A stretch of DNA of 64,000 nt from MAG-120531 sp038125995 (GCA_038125995.1 JAYPEX010000002.1:124001-188000); one strand, 5' to 3'; positions 25,968 to 35,520 are shown, counted from the first letter of the stretch. The notes: generated from the letters alone by a model not told the origin. Numbers and translations: made by a program.

Positions 25968-26279
25968 TTAATGAGTACTGATCAATTCTAAATTGGTTCT
26001 AAAAGAAAGTTGCTTTTCTCCAAATTTAATAAAGGCTTCATTTTCGATTTGGATGCCTTCATTTTTAGTGAAAGAGTTGATGGCATCGATTGACTCTGCA
26101 GTAAATTGAACAGAAAAGGTAGTGCCTCCCATTTCTTCGTTTATCATCACTCTGCATATTTTTGCTTCTGTAAATTTTCCAGTTTTTAGAACCGAAGGAA
26201 TATGGGTGTTTTGCATCCATTCCATCCATTCATTTTGGATGCTTTCGTCCACATTAGTGGTGACATTGTAAATATACAT
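25968..26279 (-). CDS. DUF4286 family protein
   Basis: 103 aa. The pattern MYIYNVT, then W-x-x-WM-x-x-x-HIP-x-VL-x-T-G-KF, then a M-G-G-T-x-S-V-Q stretch is characteristic of DUF4286, a ferredoxin-like fold of unknown function in Bacteroidota. It starts 1 bp after the serS stop and lies 10 bp before rsmA, so it is co-transcribed with translation genes. Confidence 0.85.
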   Translation of the reverse strand: MYIYNVTTNVDESIQNEWMEWMQNTHIPSVLKTGKFTEAKICRVMINEEMGGTTFSVQFTAESIDAINSFTKNEGIQIENEAFIKFGEKQLSFRTNLELISTH

Positions 26280-26280
26280 C

Positions 26281-27552
26281 TCAATCTATTTTATCGAATC
26301 CAGTGTAAGGTCTAAGTACTTCAGGAATGATAATTCCGTCCTCTGTTTGGAAATTTTCTAGAATACCAGCCATCACTCTTGGGAGTGCTAAAGCACTACC
26401 ATTGAGGGTATGTGCTAATTGATTTTTACCGTTTTCATCCTTATAGCGAAGTTTTAAACGATTCGCCTGAAAGGTTTCAAAGTTCGATACCGAACTAATT
26501 TCTAACCAGCGATCTTGTCCTGCAGAAAAGAGCTCAAAATCATAGGTAAGGGCAGAGGTAAATCCTAGATCTCCTCCGCAGAGTCTTAAAATTCTATAGG
26601 GGAGCTTTAATTCTTTGAGGATGTTTTGAACATGTGCTACCATCTCTTCTAAAGCTTGGTAAGAACGATCAGGGTGTTCTACTCGAACGATTTCAACTTT
26701 GTCGAATTGGTGAAGTCTGTTGAGTCCTCTAACATGCGCTCCATAAGATCCTGCCTCTCTTCTAAAACAAGGAGTGTAGGCTGTGTATTGTATGGGTAAT
26801 TCTTTTTCAGAAACAATACTGTCTCTAAAGATATTGGTCACAGGTACTTCAGCAGTTGGAATCAAATAGAGATCGTCAATTCCAATGTGATACATCTGTC
26901 CTTCTTTATCTGGTAATTGACCGGTTCCATATCCTGAAGCCTCGTTAACCACTAAAGGTGGTTGAACTTCTGTATAACCAGCATCTGTATTCTTATCTAA
27001 GAAATAACTGATAAGCGCTCTTTGTAATTGAGCTCCTTTACCTTTGTATACCGGAAAACCAGCACCTGCTATTTTTACTCCGAGTTCAAAATCGATGAGG
27101 TCGTATTTCTTAGCGAGTTCCCAATGTGGAAGCGCTTCTGATCCTAAAGTTGGAAGTTCTCCTTCACGGAGTACAATTTCGTTATCCTCCTCAGAGTTTC
27201 CTTTGACTACACTTTGATGGGGTACATTCGGAATCTGATAGAGTTCGTTATTGAGTGAGTCTACAAAGTTATTTAACTGATCTGTCAACTCTTTGATTTG
27301 TTGTTTTAAGCTGGCAGTCTCTTCTTTTAAAGCCTCTGCTTCCGGAGCTTTTCCACTCTTGTACATACCTCCAATTTCTTTGGAGAGTTGGTTCATTCTC
27401 GCGGAAGACTCATCGAGCTGTGTTTGTGTTTTTCTGCGATAGCTATCGAGTTCTAGAACGCGATCGAGCATTGGCTTGGCATCGATAGTTCTTTTGTCTA
27501 AAGCTTCAATGATTGCTTCTTTGTAATCTCTAATGTATTGGAGTTGCAACAT
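26281..27552 (-). CDS. serS: Seryl-tRNA synthetase
   Basis: 423 aa, class II. The N-terminal coiled-coil arm spans about residues 30-105. Motif 2 (FRREAGSYG, near residue 262) and motif 3 (GSALALPRVMAGILENFQ, near residue 380) are intact. It charges tRNA-Ser and tRNA-Sec-like isoacceptors with serine. A -7 element lies 20 bp upstream, so it can be transcribed independently of ribF. Confidence 0.97.
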   Translation of the reverse strand: MLQLQYIRDYKEAIIEALDKRTIDAKPMLDRVLELDSYRRKTQTQLDESSARMNQLSKEIGGMYKSGKAPEAEALKEETASLKQQIKELTDQLNNFVDSLNNELYQIPNVPHQSVVKGNSEEDNEIVLREGELPTLGSEALPHWELAKKYDLIDFELGVKIAGAGFPVYKGKGAQLQRALISYFLDKNTDAGYTEVQPPLVVNEASGYGTGQLPDKEGQMYHIGIDDLYLIPTAEVPVTNIFRDSIVSEKELPIQYTAYTPCFRREAGSYGAHVRGLNRLHQFDKVEIVRVEHPDRSYQALEEMVAHVQNILKELKLPYRILRLCGGDLGFTSALTYDFELFSAGQDRWLEISSVSNFETFQANRLKLRYKDENGKNQLAHTLNGSALALPRVMAGILENFQTEDGIIIPEVLRPYTGFDKID

Positions 27553-27571
27553 AATAATTCAATTCTGTGGG

Positions 27572-27579
27572 CAAAGATA
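27572..27579 (-). promoter_or_regulatory. serS promoter -7 element
   Basis: Minus-strand TATCTTTG in the 45-bp gap between ribF and serS, 20 bp before the serS start. The -33 region would fall in the end of ribF and shows no clear TTG. Confidence 0.5.
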
Positions 27580-27597
27580 ATAAATAGGTGATTGGAA

Positions 27598-28533
27598 TTA
27601 AGCCTTTTTTTGCTTTATCCACTGCAAGGATTGGGCTTTGTCTATTTGAAGTTGCTCTTTTAAGTGTTCGATTGTTTCAAACTTCATTTCATCTCTGATG
27701 CGATGTAAGAGTTCGATATTTAAGTTTCTATTATAGAGATTCTGATCAACATCAAAAAAGTGAATTTCTATAGTTTGGTTCTTTCCATCGACTGTTGGCT
27801 TAGTTCCTATATTCATCATCCCGTAGACTTTGTTATCATCAATGGTGGAGGTAGCGATATAGACTCCTTGATAAGGAATGAGTTTTAACGGTTCATTCAC
27901 TTGAATATTGGCCGTTGGATAACCCAAGGTCCTTCCAAGTTGATTTCCCTTTACAACTGTTCCACTTAGGCTGTAATGATATCCTAAATAGGAATTTGCA
28001 GTCAAAATAGCACCTTCTTGGAGCGCCTTTCTGATTTTTGTAGAACTGATGGAAATCGCATCGATTTGTTTGGCCTGAATTTGTTGTACTTCAAAGTTAA
28101 ATTCGCAGCCAAATTCAATCAAATCATCGATGTCGGCATTTCTGTTTCTTCCGAATCGGTGATCGTATCCAATGATGATTTTCTTAGTGTGCAATCCCTT
28201 TACAAGGATAGTTTTCACAAAATCTCGAGCAGTTAGTCTCGAAAATTCCAAATTAAAAGGAAAGATCACCAGGTAGTCAATTCCCAATTGTTCTAAGCTG
28301 TTCTTTTTTTCATCTAAGGTTGAGAGTAATTGAAGCGGGGCACCCTGAGAGAGTACCGTTCTGGGGTGTGGGTCAAAAGTAAATACCAATGATTTTAATC
28401 CTTTTTGCGATGCTTCTTCAACTAATTGTTTGAGAATACTCCTATGACCTTTGTGCAATCCGTCAAAAGAACCAATAGTAACACAGCACTGTGTTTGGTG
28501 ATCTAATTCAGGAATCGCAAAGGTGGTAATCAA
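27598..28533 (-). CDS. ribF: Bifunctional riboflavin kinase / FAD synthetase
   Basis: 311 aa. N-terminal nucleotidyltransferase with GSFDGLHKGHRSIL (GxFDGxHxGH, residues 22-35) for FMN adenylylation. C-terminal flavokinase domain with GRTLGYPTANI near residue 203 and MMNIGTKPTV near residue 238. It converts riboflavin to FMN and then FAD. Divergent from the large metalloprotease gene. Confidence 0.95.
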   Translation of the reverse strand: MITTFAIPELDHQTQCCVTIGSFDGLHKGHRSILKQLVEEASQKGLKSLVFTFDPHPRTVLSQGAPLQLLSTLDEKKNSLEQLGIDYLVIFPFNLEFSRLTARDFVKTILVKGLHTKKIIIGYDHRFGRNRNADIDDLIEFGCEFNFEVQQIQAKQIDAISISSTKIRKALQEGAILTANSYLGYHYSLSGTVVKGNQLGRTLGYPTANIQVNEPLKLIPYQGVYIATSTIDDNKVYGMMNIGTKPTVDGKNQTIEIHFFDVDQNLYNRNLNIELLHRIRDEMKFETIEHLKEQLQIDKAQSLQWIKQKKA

Positions 28534-28566
28534 GGTTGAGGCTCTTTTAAAATGAATTCTTTATCT

Positions 28567-28574
28567 TATCTTTG
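28567..28574 (+). promoter_or_regulatory. Promoter -7 element of the metalloprotease gene
   Basis: TATCTTTG, 18 bp before the ATG at 28592. No TTG at the usual spacing; the nearest is 28 bp away. Confidence 0.45.
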
Positions 28575-28591
28575 ATTTGACATTCAAATCT

Positions 28592-31500
28592 ATGAAAGCA
28601 AAAATAACCTTTGTTTTATCAATTGCCTTAATTTTTTTAAGCTTTTCTCTTTTTGCACAGGAAAGGTATTGGAAAGAAGTTCAAATGACTTCTAAAAATC
28701 AATCCTATCTCAAATCTAATATCAAAAGCGATAAGGCAAAATTGTACGAACTCAATTTAAAAGAGTTTCTCTCGCATATCAACAGTAAAGGTTCAAGTGA
28801 AGTCCTATTGCCAGATAGCAATGGAGAATTAAAAGAATTTACTTTAGAACCTTTTAATCAATTAGCTCCAGAATTAGCAAAAGCCTATCCTGCGATTCGG
28901 TCTTTTAAAGGGAGAAGAGCAGGGTCTAATGAGTTGATTTGGATTTCAATTTCAAAAGAGGGGATTCAGACGATGAATATGAATCCAAAAACGAATTACC
29001 ATTCGTATGTCGAGCCTTCTAGAGAGCATACAAACTATTATACTTGGTACTCTAGTAAGGATAAGGAAGCTGAGGATCATTTTGTTTGTTCGACCAAAGA
29101 TTACGATCAAGTTGCAAGATCGATTGCTTCGACTTTAGCAAATGAACAGGTGTTCTACACGACTTATCGTTTAGCAATCTCTGTTTCTGGTGAATACACG
29201 ACATATTTTGGAGGAACAGTCGAGGGAGCATTATCAGCCATTAATGCAACACTAACAAGGGTGAATGGAATCTTGAGTCGTGATTTATCAGTGAAGTTGG
29301 AACTCGTTAGCTCCACAGTTTCTGTCATTTATACAGATGCAGAAACAGATCCTTATTCGAGTGATTATAATTCAGAGCTACAATCGACATTAGATGACGT
29401 GATAGGAGTCGATAATTACGATATAGGTCATTTGTTTTTACAGGGATCCAGTAATGGTAATGCAGGCTATATAGGTGGAATTTGTTTAGACGGTAAAAAA
29501 GGGTCAGGTTTTACATCGGGTGCAAGTCCTCAGGGAGATTCATTTGATATTGATTACGTAGCTCACGAGATCGGACATCAATTAGGGGCTAATCACACGT
29601 GGTCCTATCAGTCTGAGGGAACACGTGCTCAAGTAGAACCCGGTTCAGGAACTACCCTGATGAGTTATGCTGGAATTGTGGCAGGTGAAAATATCGCTTC
29701 TCAGGCTTCTGATTATTTTCATGGAATTAGTATTGATCAGATCAATGCAACTTTAGCGAATCGTTCTTGTGGAACAGTTCAAAGTGTTGAAAATACAATC
29801 CCTGAATTAAGTTCGGTACCCAATTATACGATTCCTGTAGGGACCCCCTTTAAGTTAGAGACTGTAGCAGTGGATGCAGAAACTCAATCGAATGTCACTT
29901 ATTGTTGGGAACAAATTGATGCTGGAGTAGTTGCTGCCGATGATTTTGGACCGACGAATGTCAATGGAGCTGCTTTTAGATCACTTCCTCCCAAGGCAGT
30001 TGGAGTCCGTTATTTTCCTGGATTAAGTAGTGTTAAAAATAATGAATTAACACTGATCGACCCAAAATTAGGAGATAGTTGGGAAACCCTATCAGAGGTT
30101 CCAAGAGTCTATAATTTTATGGCTACTGCAAGAGATAATGATCCTTATGGTGGTGTTGATCAAATCACCACCAAGGTTTCGGTAACTAAGGATGCAGGAC
30201 CTTTTAAAGTGACTTCTCAAAGCAGTCAACTAACCTATGATGGTGGTAGCTTGCAAGAGGTGTCATGGGATGTGGCAGGTACCAATCTTACTGCTATTGC
30301 TGAGACAACAGTTGATTTGTTTTTGTCTACCGATGGCGGAAATACCTTTCCAATTAAAATTGCGGAGGAAGTTGCCAATGATGGAAATGTCCAAGTAATC
30401 ATCCCTAATATTGCCACTACCCAAGCTCGAATCATGGTAGCTGCTCATAAGAATATTTTCTTTAGTATGAATACTTCTGATTTTACGATCGTAGCTAAAG
30501 ATTTTGCCTTAGTTGGGAATACAAGTGAATTGAGTATTTGTAAAGAAGCTAGTGCTACAATAGATTTTACTTATGAAGTTTCTTCGACTACTTCTCAAAC
30601 AGCAACTATTTCTATAAGTAATCTTCCCGATGGAATTACAGCAAATTTATCTGCTTCTACTTTAAGTGAAGATGGAACCGTTCTTAGTTTGACAATCAAT
30701 TCAGATGCTTCGGTATCTGCAGGAGTGTATTTCTTGAATCTTAACGCAGAATCGACAACAGCTAGCCAAACCATTCCATTGCAATTAGTTGTAAGAGACA
30801 CGGCTGTTGGCGCTGTTGATCTTTTGAGTCCTCAGCATATGCAGCAGGGAGTTTTGCAAGACGTAAATTTAAAATGGAATCCGAATTTCAATGTAGAGTA
30901 TTACGAGTTACAGTTGGCTACTGATGAAAACTTTACGTCGATTGTCTCCACTGTGAGTACAACCTTTAATATGATTGATATTCACGATTTAATTCCAGAC
31001 ACTATTTATTATTGGAGAGTTCGAGGTGTGAATAGTTGTGGTTCTGGTGATTACGATTCTGTCTATAGTTTTCAAGTGATAGCGACAGAATGTACAACTT
31101 TAACTGCTACAGATTTACCAAAATCTATTTCTGATTCTAGAATTTCTACCGTTCGTTCACAAATCAATTTTGAACAAGAGTTGCCAATTTCATCCATCAG
31201 TGTGGCTGTTAAAATAAATCACACTTGGATACCAGATTTATCGGTTAGCTTAATTTCTCCTTCTGGAACTATAGTTCAGTTGTTAAACTATTCTTGCGGA
31301 AATTACGATACCGATATCGATGCGATATTTAGTGACGATGGAGTGGCCTTAAATTGTTCAAGTACTGGAACAGCAGTCAGTGGAACAGTCATTCCAATTT
31401 CACCGCTATCCTTGCTCAAAGGAGAAAGTAGTAAAGGATTGTGGACACTTGAAGTAAAGGATGCTGCTGAACTAGACGGTGGAAGTATTGAAGCATTTTA

Positions 31501-32356
31501 TATAAATGCTTGTTTTCAAGGGACGATTAGGCCAGATGCCGATGGGGATGGTGTATTTGATGATGGAGATGATTTGTGTTTAGATACTCCGTTTGGGCAA
31601 CGAGTGGATACTCATGGGTGTCCGGTATATCAGTTAAATAAAAACAACTTTTTAGCTTCTGTAAGTTCTCAATCTTGTAGAGATCAATCAGATGGTATGA
31701 TCGAACTCAGTGCTGTAAGTTCGATGAATTATAGTTACAGTGTTAGTGGTCCTAATGGATATTCAAAAAATGGAAGCTTTACATCCAATACAAGTATTGT
31801 AAATCTTGCAGTTGGTGATTATCAAATATGCATAGTGGGGTCGGAGGATGGAATCCAGTACGATCAGGTTTGCTTGTCGGCACGTATCACTCAACCAGAA
31901 CTTCTGAGTGTCCTAACAGCGGTGACTTATGAAAATCAAGAATTGAATCTCACCCTTGATGGTTCCTCATTTTATACGGTTGAGGTGAATGATCAATCGT
32001 ATTTTGTTAGTGGTAAAAACTTAGACGTTCCATTGGAAGAAGGATATAACAAGATTAAAGTTACAGGGGATTTAAGTTGTATGGGTAGTTATGAAGAAGA
32101 GATTTATTTCTCCAAATTACCAGTAGCGTATCCAAACCCGATCAAAGAACAGTTCTTTATTAATACAGAACTCTTAAAAAATAAAAATGTTTCGATTCAG
32201 ATTCAGGATATGAATGCGAATCAAATGTATCGTTATAAGGGGCTTTTGATCGAAGATGAATTTGGATTTGATACCAAATATTGGTCAAAAGGAATATATG
32301 TAATGCAGTTAAAATTTCAAGGTACTACCGTACTATATAAATTGATAAAAGAATGA
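28592..32356 (+). CDS. Secreted reprolysin-like metalloprotease with P domain and T9SS sorting domain
   Basis: 1254 aa from the ATG at 28592. Signal peptide ending LFAQ; propeptide-like region to about residue 190; M12B-type zinc protease with HEIGHQLGANH (H-E-x-x-H-x-x-G-x-x-H, from residue 325) and a Met-turn TLMSYAG near 355. Then Ig/fibronectin-like modules, a proprotein-convertase P domain (about 833-970), a Ca-binding thrombospondin-3-like stretch (DADGDGVFDDGDD) and a C-terminal type A sorting domain (YPNP start, KGIYVMQL near the end). It should cross the outer membrane by the type IX system. The next gene overlaps by 4 bp. Confidence 0.92.
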   Translation: MKAKITFVLSIALIFLSFSLFAQERYWKEVQMTSKNQSYLKSNIKSDKAKLYELNLKEFLSHINSKGSSEVLLPDSNGELKEFTLEPFNQLAPELAKAYPAIRSFKGRRAGSNELIWISISKEGIQTMNMNPKTNYHSYVEPSREHTNYYTWYSSKDKEAEDHFVCSTKDYDQVARSIASTLANEQVFYTTYRLAISVSGEYTTYFGGTVEGALSAINATLTRVNGILSRDLSVKLELVSSTVSVIYTDAETDPYSSDYNSELQSTLDDVIGVDNYDIGHLFLQGSSNGNAGYIGGICLDGKKGSGFTSGASPQGDSFDIDYVAHEIGHQLGANHTWSYQSEGTRAQVEPGSGTTLMSYAGIVAGENIASQASDYFHGISIDQINATLANRSCGTVQSVENTIPELSSVPNYTIPVGTPFKLETVAVDAETQSNVTYCWEQIDAGVVAADDFGPTNVNGAAFRSLPPKAVGVRYFPGLSSVKNNELTLIDPKLGDSWETLSEVPRVYNFMATARDNDPYGGVDQITTKVSVTKDAGPFKVTSQSSQLTYDGGSLQEVSWDVAGTNLTAIAETTVDLFLSTDGGNTFPIKIAEEVANDGNVQVIIPNIATTQARIMVAAHKNIFFSMNTSDFTIVAKDFALVGNTSELSICKEASATIDFTYEVSSTTSQTATISISNLPDGITANLSASTLSEDGTVLSLTINSDASVSAGVYFLNLNAESTTASQTIPLQLVVRDTAVGAVDLLSPQHMQQGVLQDVNLKWNPNFNVEYYELQLATDENFTSIVSTVSTTFNMIDIHDLIPDTIYYWRVRGVNSCGSGDYDSVYSFQVIATECTTLTATDLPKSISDSRISTVRSQINFEQELPISSISVAVKINHTWIPDLSVSLISPSGTIVQLLNYSCGNYDTDIDAIFSDDGVALNCSSTGTAVSGTVIPISPLSLLKGESSKGLWTLEVKDAAELDGGSIEAFYINACFQGTIRPDADGDGVFDDGDDLCLDTPFGQRVDTHGCPVYQLNKNNFLASVSSQSCRDQSDGMIELSAVSSMNYSYSVSGPNGYSKNGSFTSNTSIVNLAVGDYQICIVGSEDGIQYDQVCLSARITQPELLSVLTAVTYENQELNLTLDGSSFYTVEVNDQSYFVSGKNLDVPLEEGYNKIKVTGDLSCMGSYEEEIYFSKLPVAYPNPIKEQFFINTELLKNKNVSIQIQDMNANQMYRYKGLLIEDEFGFDTKYWSKGIYVMQLKFQGTTVLYKLIKE

Positions 32357-33027
32357 ACAAGATAGTTGTTTTACTGTTGATTTTGGTTGGTGTTTCTTGC
32401 TCGAAACCACCAAGTCCTCCTGGTTCTGTAAGTTTGGTCTATCCTTCTAAGAATCTAGAATGTACTGAAGGAACAGTGGTAGCTGAAAAGACCAGAGCGA
32501 TTAACTTTCAATGGGCTACAGCCACTCATACCGATCAATACCGATTGAGTGTTGTTGATTTGGAGTCAGGGCTGCGTTACTCTAGAACGACTGATTCTAC
32601 AGCGATAGAGATCACACTCGATACACGAAAAGCATATTCTTGGAACGTTACAGCATCAAATCAAGAAGTAATGGAGACCTCTGTATCTGAAGATTGGTAT
32701 TTCTATGTAGCAGGTGCCTCGCTGTCTCATATTCCATATCAAGCCTATCCAATAGCTCCTGTCCCAGGTTCTTTTGTTGATGCCAATGAAAACAATCAGG
32801 TATATTTACAGTGGATTGCAGCAGATAGTGATAATGATATCAGTGGATTTGAAGTCTATTTTGACACCCAAAACCCTCCAGTTGCTCTATTGAATTTAGA
32901 AACTGAATTTACAACCAATACCTTTGTAAATGTGAGTTCGAATACCCGTTACTACTGGAAAATTAAAGTAATTGACCAACAGGGAAACAGTTCATTATCT
33001 CCAATATTTGACTTTAAGGTTAATTAG
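32353..33027 (+). CDS. Lipoprotein with fibronectin-like domains
   Basis: 224 aa. A lipoprotein signal ends in LVGVSC (Cys16). Two fibronectin type III-like modules follow (strands such as YRLSVVDLESG and VYLQWIAADSDNDISGFEVYF). It begins inside the stop codon of the metalloprotease (ATGA), so the two are translated together and probably act together at the cell surface. It may help retain or present the protease, but that is inference. Confidence 0.82.
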   Translation: MNKIVVLLLILVGVSCSKPPSPPGSVSLVYPSKNLECTEGTVVAEKTRAINFQWATATHTDQYRLSVVDLESGLRYSRTTDSTAIEITLDTRKAYSWNVTASNQEVMETSVSEDWYFYVAGASLSHIPYQAYPIAPVPGSFVDANENNQVYLQWIAADSDNDISGFEVYFDTQNPPVALLNLETEFTTNTFVNVSSNTRYYWKIKVIDQQGNSSLSPIFDFKVN

Positions 33028-33595
33028 GCATCGGACCATTAAATTGATTCATCGTATTGGCTGCACCTGCAAATACAAACGTTTTAACGAGTTCGGTTGC
33101 TTCTCCAATTCTCATCAATAGTCCTTTCTCTTCTTCAGGGCTCCACCTACCTAGAACAAAATCGACCTGTTTGCCTTTTCCAAAACCATTTCCGACTCCA
33201 AATCGAAAGCGGTAGTATGAAGTTGTATTGAGTTTGTCTTGGATGTCCTTAAGTCCGTTATGACCTCCGTCAGAACCTTTGGCTTTGAGTCTAAAACTTC
33301 CAAAATCTAAATGAATATCATCGGTGATGACCAGTAAGTTTTCAAGGGGTATTTCTTCTTGTTGAAGCCAATATGAAATTGCTTTTCCACTGAGATTCAT
33401 ATACGTGCTTGGTTTGAGAAGTACTAGGGTTTTTCCTTTGTATTTCGTCCAGGCTAAGGATCCTAGTTTTTTAGTTTCAAAATGGGTGTCGAGTTCTTCA
33501 GCTAAAAGGTCGACTACCTTAAAACCAATATTGTGCCTCGTGTTTTCGTATTCACTCCCAATGTTGCCTAGTCCTACAATTAGAAATTTCTTCAC
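33020..33595 (-). CDS. pth: Peptidyl-tRNA hydrolase
   Basis: 191 aa. VGLGNIGSEYENTRHNIGF at the N terminus includes the catalytic His of the N-T-R-H-N motif (H21). DDIHLDFG and GSDGGHNGLKD are the other conserved blocks. It recycles peptidyl-tRNA released prematurely by ribosomes. It lies after the rplY terminator; its 3' end overlaps the lipoprotein gene by 8 bp. Confidence 0.96.
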   Translation of the reverse strand: MKKFLIVGLGNIGSEYENTRHNIGFKVVDLLAEELDTHFETKKLGSLAWTKYKGKTLVLLKPSTYMNLSGKAISYWLQQEEIPLENLLVITDDIHLDFGSFRLKAKGSDGGHNGLKDIQDKLNTTSYYRFRFGVGNGFGKGKQVDFVLGRWSPEEEKGLLMRIGEATELVKTFVFAGAANTMNQFNGPMPN

Positions 33596-33627
33596 GCTGA
33601 AAAAGTTTGAATAAATATATAAAAAAC

Positions 33628-33660
33628 AAAAGCACCACTTCTTTAGAAGCAGTGCTTTTT
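33628..33660 (-). terminator. Terminator after rplY
   Basis: On the minus strand a stem built from AAAGCAC and CTTCT blocks (with a 2-nt internal loop) is followed by a T-rich run. It separates rplY from pth. Confidence 0.75.
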
Positions 33661-33678
33661 ATTGGAATAAGTTTTGAA

Positions 33679-34323
33679 TTATTCTGCAGCAGGAGCTTCA
33701 GGAGCTTCTGAGCCTTCAGCAGCAGCTTCGCTTCCTTCTTCTCCTTCTTCTTCATCTTCTCCTGAATCATCAACCGATGTTCTAGAAGCTTTAACCTGAA
33801 CAACTACGTTAGATTCAGGGTGAAGAATTGTGTATTGATCACTCATTAACTGAGCAACAGTGATGTTACCACCGATTCTAAGTTTAGAGATGTCTACGTT
33901 AAAGAAATCTGGTAAGTTAGCTGGAAGTGCTTTAATCGTAAGCTTTCTTCTTCTAAATAAGAGACGTCCACCGTTTCTAACTCCAGGAGAGTTTCCTTCC
34001 AAGCGTACAGGAATTCTCATAGTTACTGGTTTGTCTTCAAATAATTGATAGAAGTCGATGTGTAAGATCGCATCAGTCACTGGGTGAAACTGAATGTCTT
34101 GCATTACTGCTTTGAATGATCCTTTGTCACCTAAGTCAATTACTGCCGTATATGCATTCGGAGTATAAACTAGGTTTTTAAATGCGATTTCATCCGCATA
34201 AAAATGCACTGGTTGTTCTCCTCCGTAGATCACGCAAGGAACCTTTCCAGCATTACGTAGGGCTTTTGTTGATTTCTTGCCCACGCTTTCTCTTTCTGAT
34301 CCTTTAATTGTAATTGATTGCAT
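33679..34323 (-). CDS. rplY: 50S ribosomal protein L25 (Ctc form)
   Basis: 214 aa. The 5S-rRNA-binding L25 domain occupies about residues 1-90 (SITIKGSERESVGKKSTKALR), followed by the TL5/CTC beta domain. The last 30 residues are Glu/Ala/Pro-rich and very acidic, a tail seen in Bacteroidota. Preceded by prs with a 26-bp gap, the same pairing known from many bacteria, and followed by pth. Confidence 0.95.
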   Translation of the reverse strand: MQSITIKGSERESVGKKSTKALRNAGKVPCVIYGGEQPVHFYADEIAFKNLVYTPNAYTAVIDLGDKGSFKAVMQDIQFHPVTDAILHIDFYQLFEDKPVTMRIPVRLEGNSPGVRNGGRLLFRRRKLTIKALPANLPDFFNVDISKLRIGGNITVAQLMSDQYTILHPESNVVVQVKASRTSVDDSGEDEEEGEEGSEAAAEGSEAPEAPAAE

Positions 34324-34349
34324 GTGTAATAGTTAAATTATTATTAAAA

Positions 34350-35291
34350 TTATATTATAAATTTAGATGAAATCGATTCATTAGATTGAACTCTTCTCAT
34401 AACATCAGCGATGAGTTGAGCAGATTCGATAACTCTAATTTTATTAGATTGTTGTTTCAGAGGAATTGAATCAGTTACGATTAATTCTTCTAATTTTGAA
34501 TTTTCAATTCTCTTGTATGCTTCTCCTGAAAGAATGGCGTGAGTACAAATTGCTCTAACGCTTTTAGCGCCTCTTTCAATCATCAGATCTGCAGCTTTAG
34601 TTAAGGTGCCAGCAGTATCGACCATGTCGTCTACCAATACTACGTTTTTGCCCTGAACTTCACCGATCAGCTCCATATGTGAAATCACATTGGCTTTTTC
34701 ACGTTGTTTATAACATACAACTACATCAGATTCTAATGCCTTTGAGTAAGCGTAGGCTCTTTTAGATCCTCCCATATCCGGGGATGCAATCGTGAGGTTA
34801 TCTAAGTTCAAATCTCTTAAGTAAGGAAAAAACAAGGTAGATGCAAACAAGTGATCTACTGGAATTTCGAAAAATCCTTGGATTTGATCTGCGTGTAAAT
34901 CCATAGTGATGATTCGAGTAGCACCTGCAGCTTCTAACATCTTAGCAACCATCTTAGCAGCGATCGGAACCCTTGGCTTGTCTTTGCGATCTTGTCTTGC
35001 CCATCCAAAATAGGGAAGTACCGCTGTGATATGCCTAGCTGAAGCTCTCTTTGCAGCATCGATCATCAGTAATAATTCCATTAAGTGTTCTGAGTTGGGA
35101 TGCGTTGATCCAACTAAGAATACTCTAGATCCACGAACCGATTCTTCAAATGATGGTTGAAACTCACCATCTGAATATCTTGAAAATTTAACTTTTCCTA
35201 GTGGAGATCCAAAGGCCTTAGCGATGCGTTCTCCTAGATCCATACTTTGAGTACAAGCAAAAATCTTTGGCTGAGGAACTGGAACTGACAT
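34350..35291 (-). CDS. prs: Ribose-phosphate pyrophosphokinase
   Basis: 313 aa from the ATG at 35291; the open frame runs 63 bp further but that part contains a palindrome and lies directly next to the promoter. The PRPP loop VLVDDMVDTAGTL and the ATP-binding region YFGWARQDRKDKPR are intact. It makes PRPP from ribose 5-phosphate and ATP for nucleotide, His and Trp synthesis. Operon prs-rplY. Confidence 0.97.
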   Translation of the reverse strand: MSVPVPQPKIFACTQSMDLGERIAKAFGSPLGKVKFSRYSDGEFQPSFEESVRGSRVFLVGSTHPNSEHLMELLLMIDAAKRASARHITAVLPYFGWARQDRKDKPRVPIAAKMVAKMLEAAGATRIITMDLHADQIQGFFEIPVDHLFASTLFFPYLRDLNLDNLTIASPDMGGSKRAYAYSKALESDVVVCYKQREKANVISHMELIGEVQGKNVVLVDDMVDTAGTLTKAADLMIERGAKSVRAICTHAILSGEAYKRIENSKLEELIVTDSIPLKQQSNKIRVIESAQLIADVMRRVQSNESISSKFII

Positions 35292-35323
35292 TAGTAAGCT
35301 GTTGTTAATTAATAATTTATAAC

Positions 35324-35337
35324 CCCAATTAATTGGG
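35324..35337. promoter_or_regulatory. Perfect palindrome in the prs leader
   Basis: CCCAATTAATTGGG is a perfect 14-bp palindrome 5 bp after the prs -7 element, at the expected transcription start. It has the size and position of an operator; no regulator can be named. Confidence 0.45.
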
Positions 35338-35341
35338 ATTG

Positions 35342-35371
35342 CAAATTTATACAATTATTTGAGTTGCTCAA
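35342..35371 (-). promoter_or_regulatory. prs promoter
   Basis: Minus strand TTG (35371-35369), 19 bp, TAAATTTG (35349-35342). Divergent from the tRNA-Leu promoter. Confidence 0.65.
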
Positions 35372-35393
35372 GCTATTTTTAAATATATTTTAA

Positions 35394-35422
35394 TTGATAA
35401 TTAGAATATTTTTCTAATTTTG
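35394..35422 (+). promoter_or_regulatory. tRNA-Leu promoter
   Basis: TTG (35394-35396), 18 bp, TAATTTTG (35415-35422), ending 14 bp before the tRNA 5' end. Confidence 0.65.
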
Positions 35423-35436
35423 TGCCCGCACGAAAA

Positions 35437-35518
35437 GCCTTGGTGGCGGAATTGGTAGACGCGCTGGATTCAAAATCCAGTTTCTTCGGAAGTGTGGGTT
35501 CGATTCCCACCCAAGGTA
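35437..35518 (+). tRNA. tRNA-Leu (CAA anticodon)
   Basis: 82 nt with a long variable arm typical of tRNA-Leu. Acceptor GCCTTGG pairs with CCAAGGT (first pair G-U). Anticodon stem CTGGA/TCCAG encloses loop TTCAAAA, giving anticodon CAA for UUG codons. T-arm GTGGG-TTCGATT-CCCAC. Discriminator A at 35518; CCA is not encoded. Confidence 0.95.
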
Positions 35519-35520
35519 CT

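Noticed and set aside
35437..35518. Possible attachment site: search for a second copy of the tRNA-Leu 3' end downstream
   Set aside because: No copy of the T-arm/acceptor sequence was seen in the following 15 kb and no integrase gene is present.
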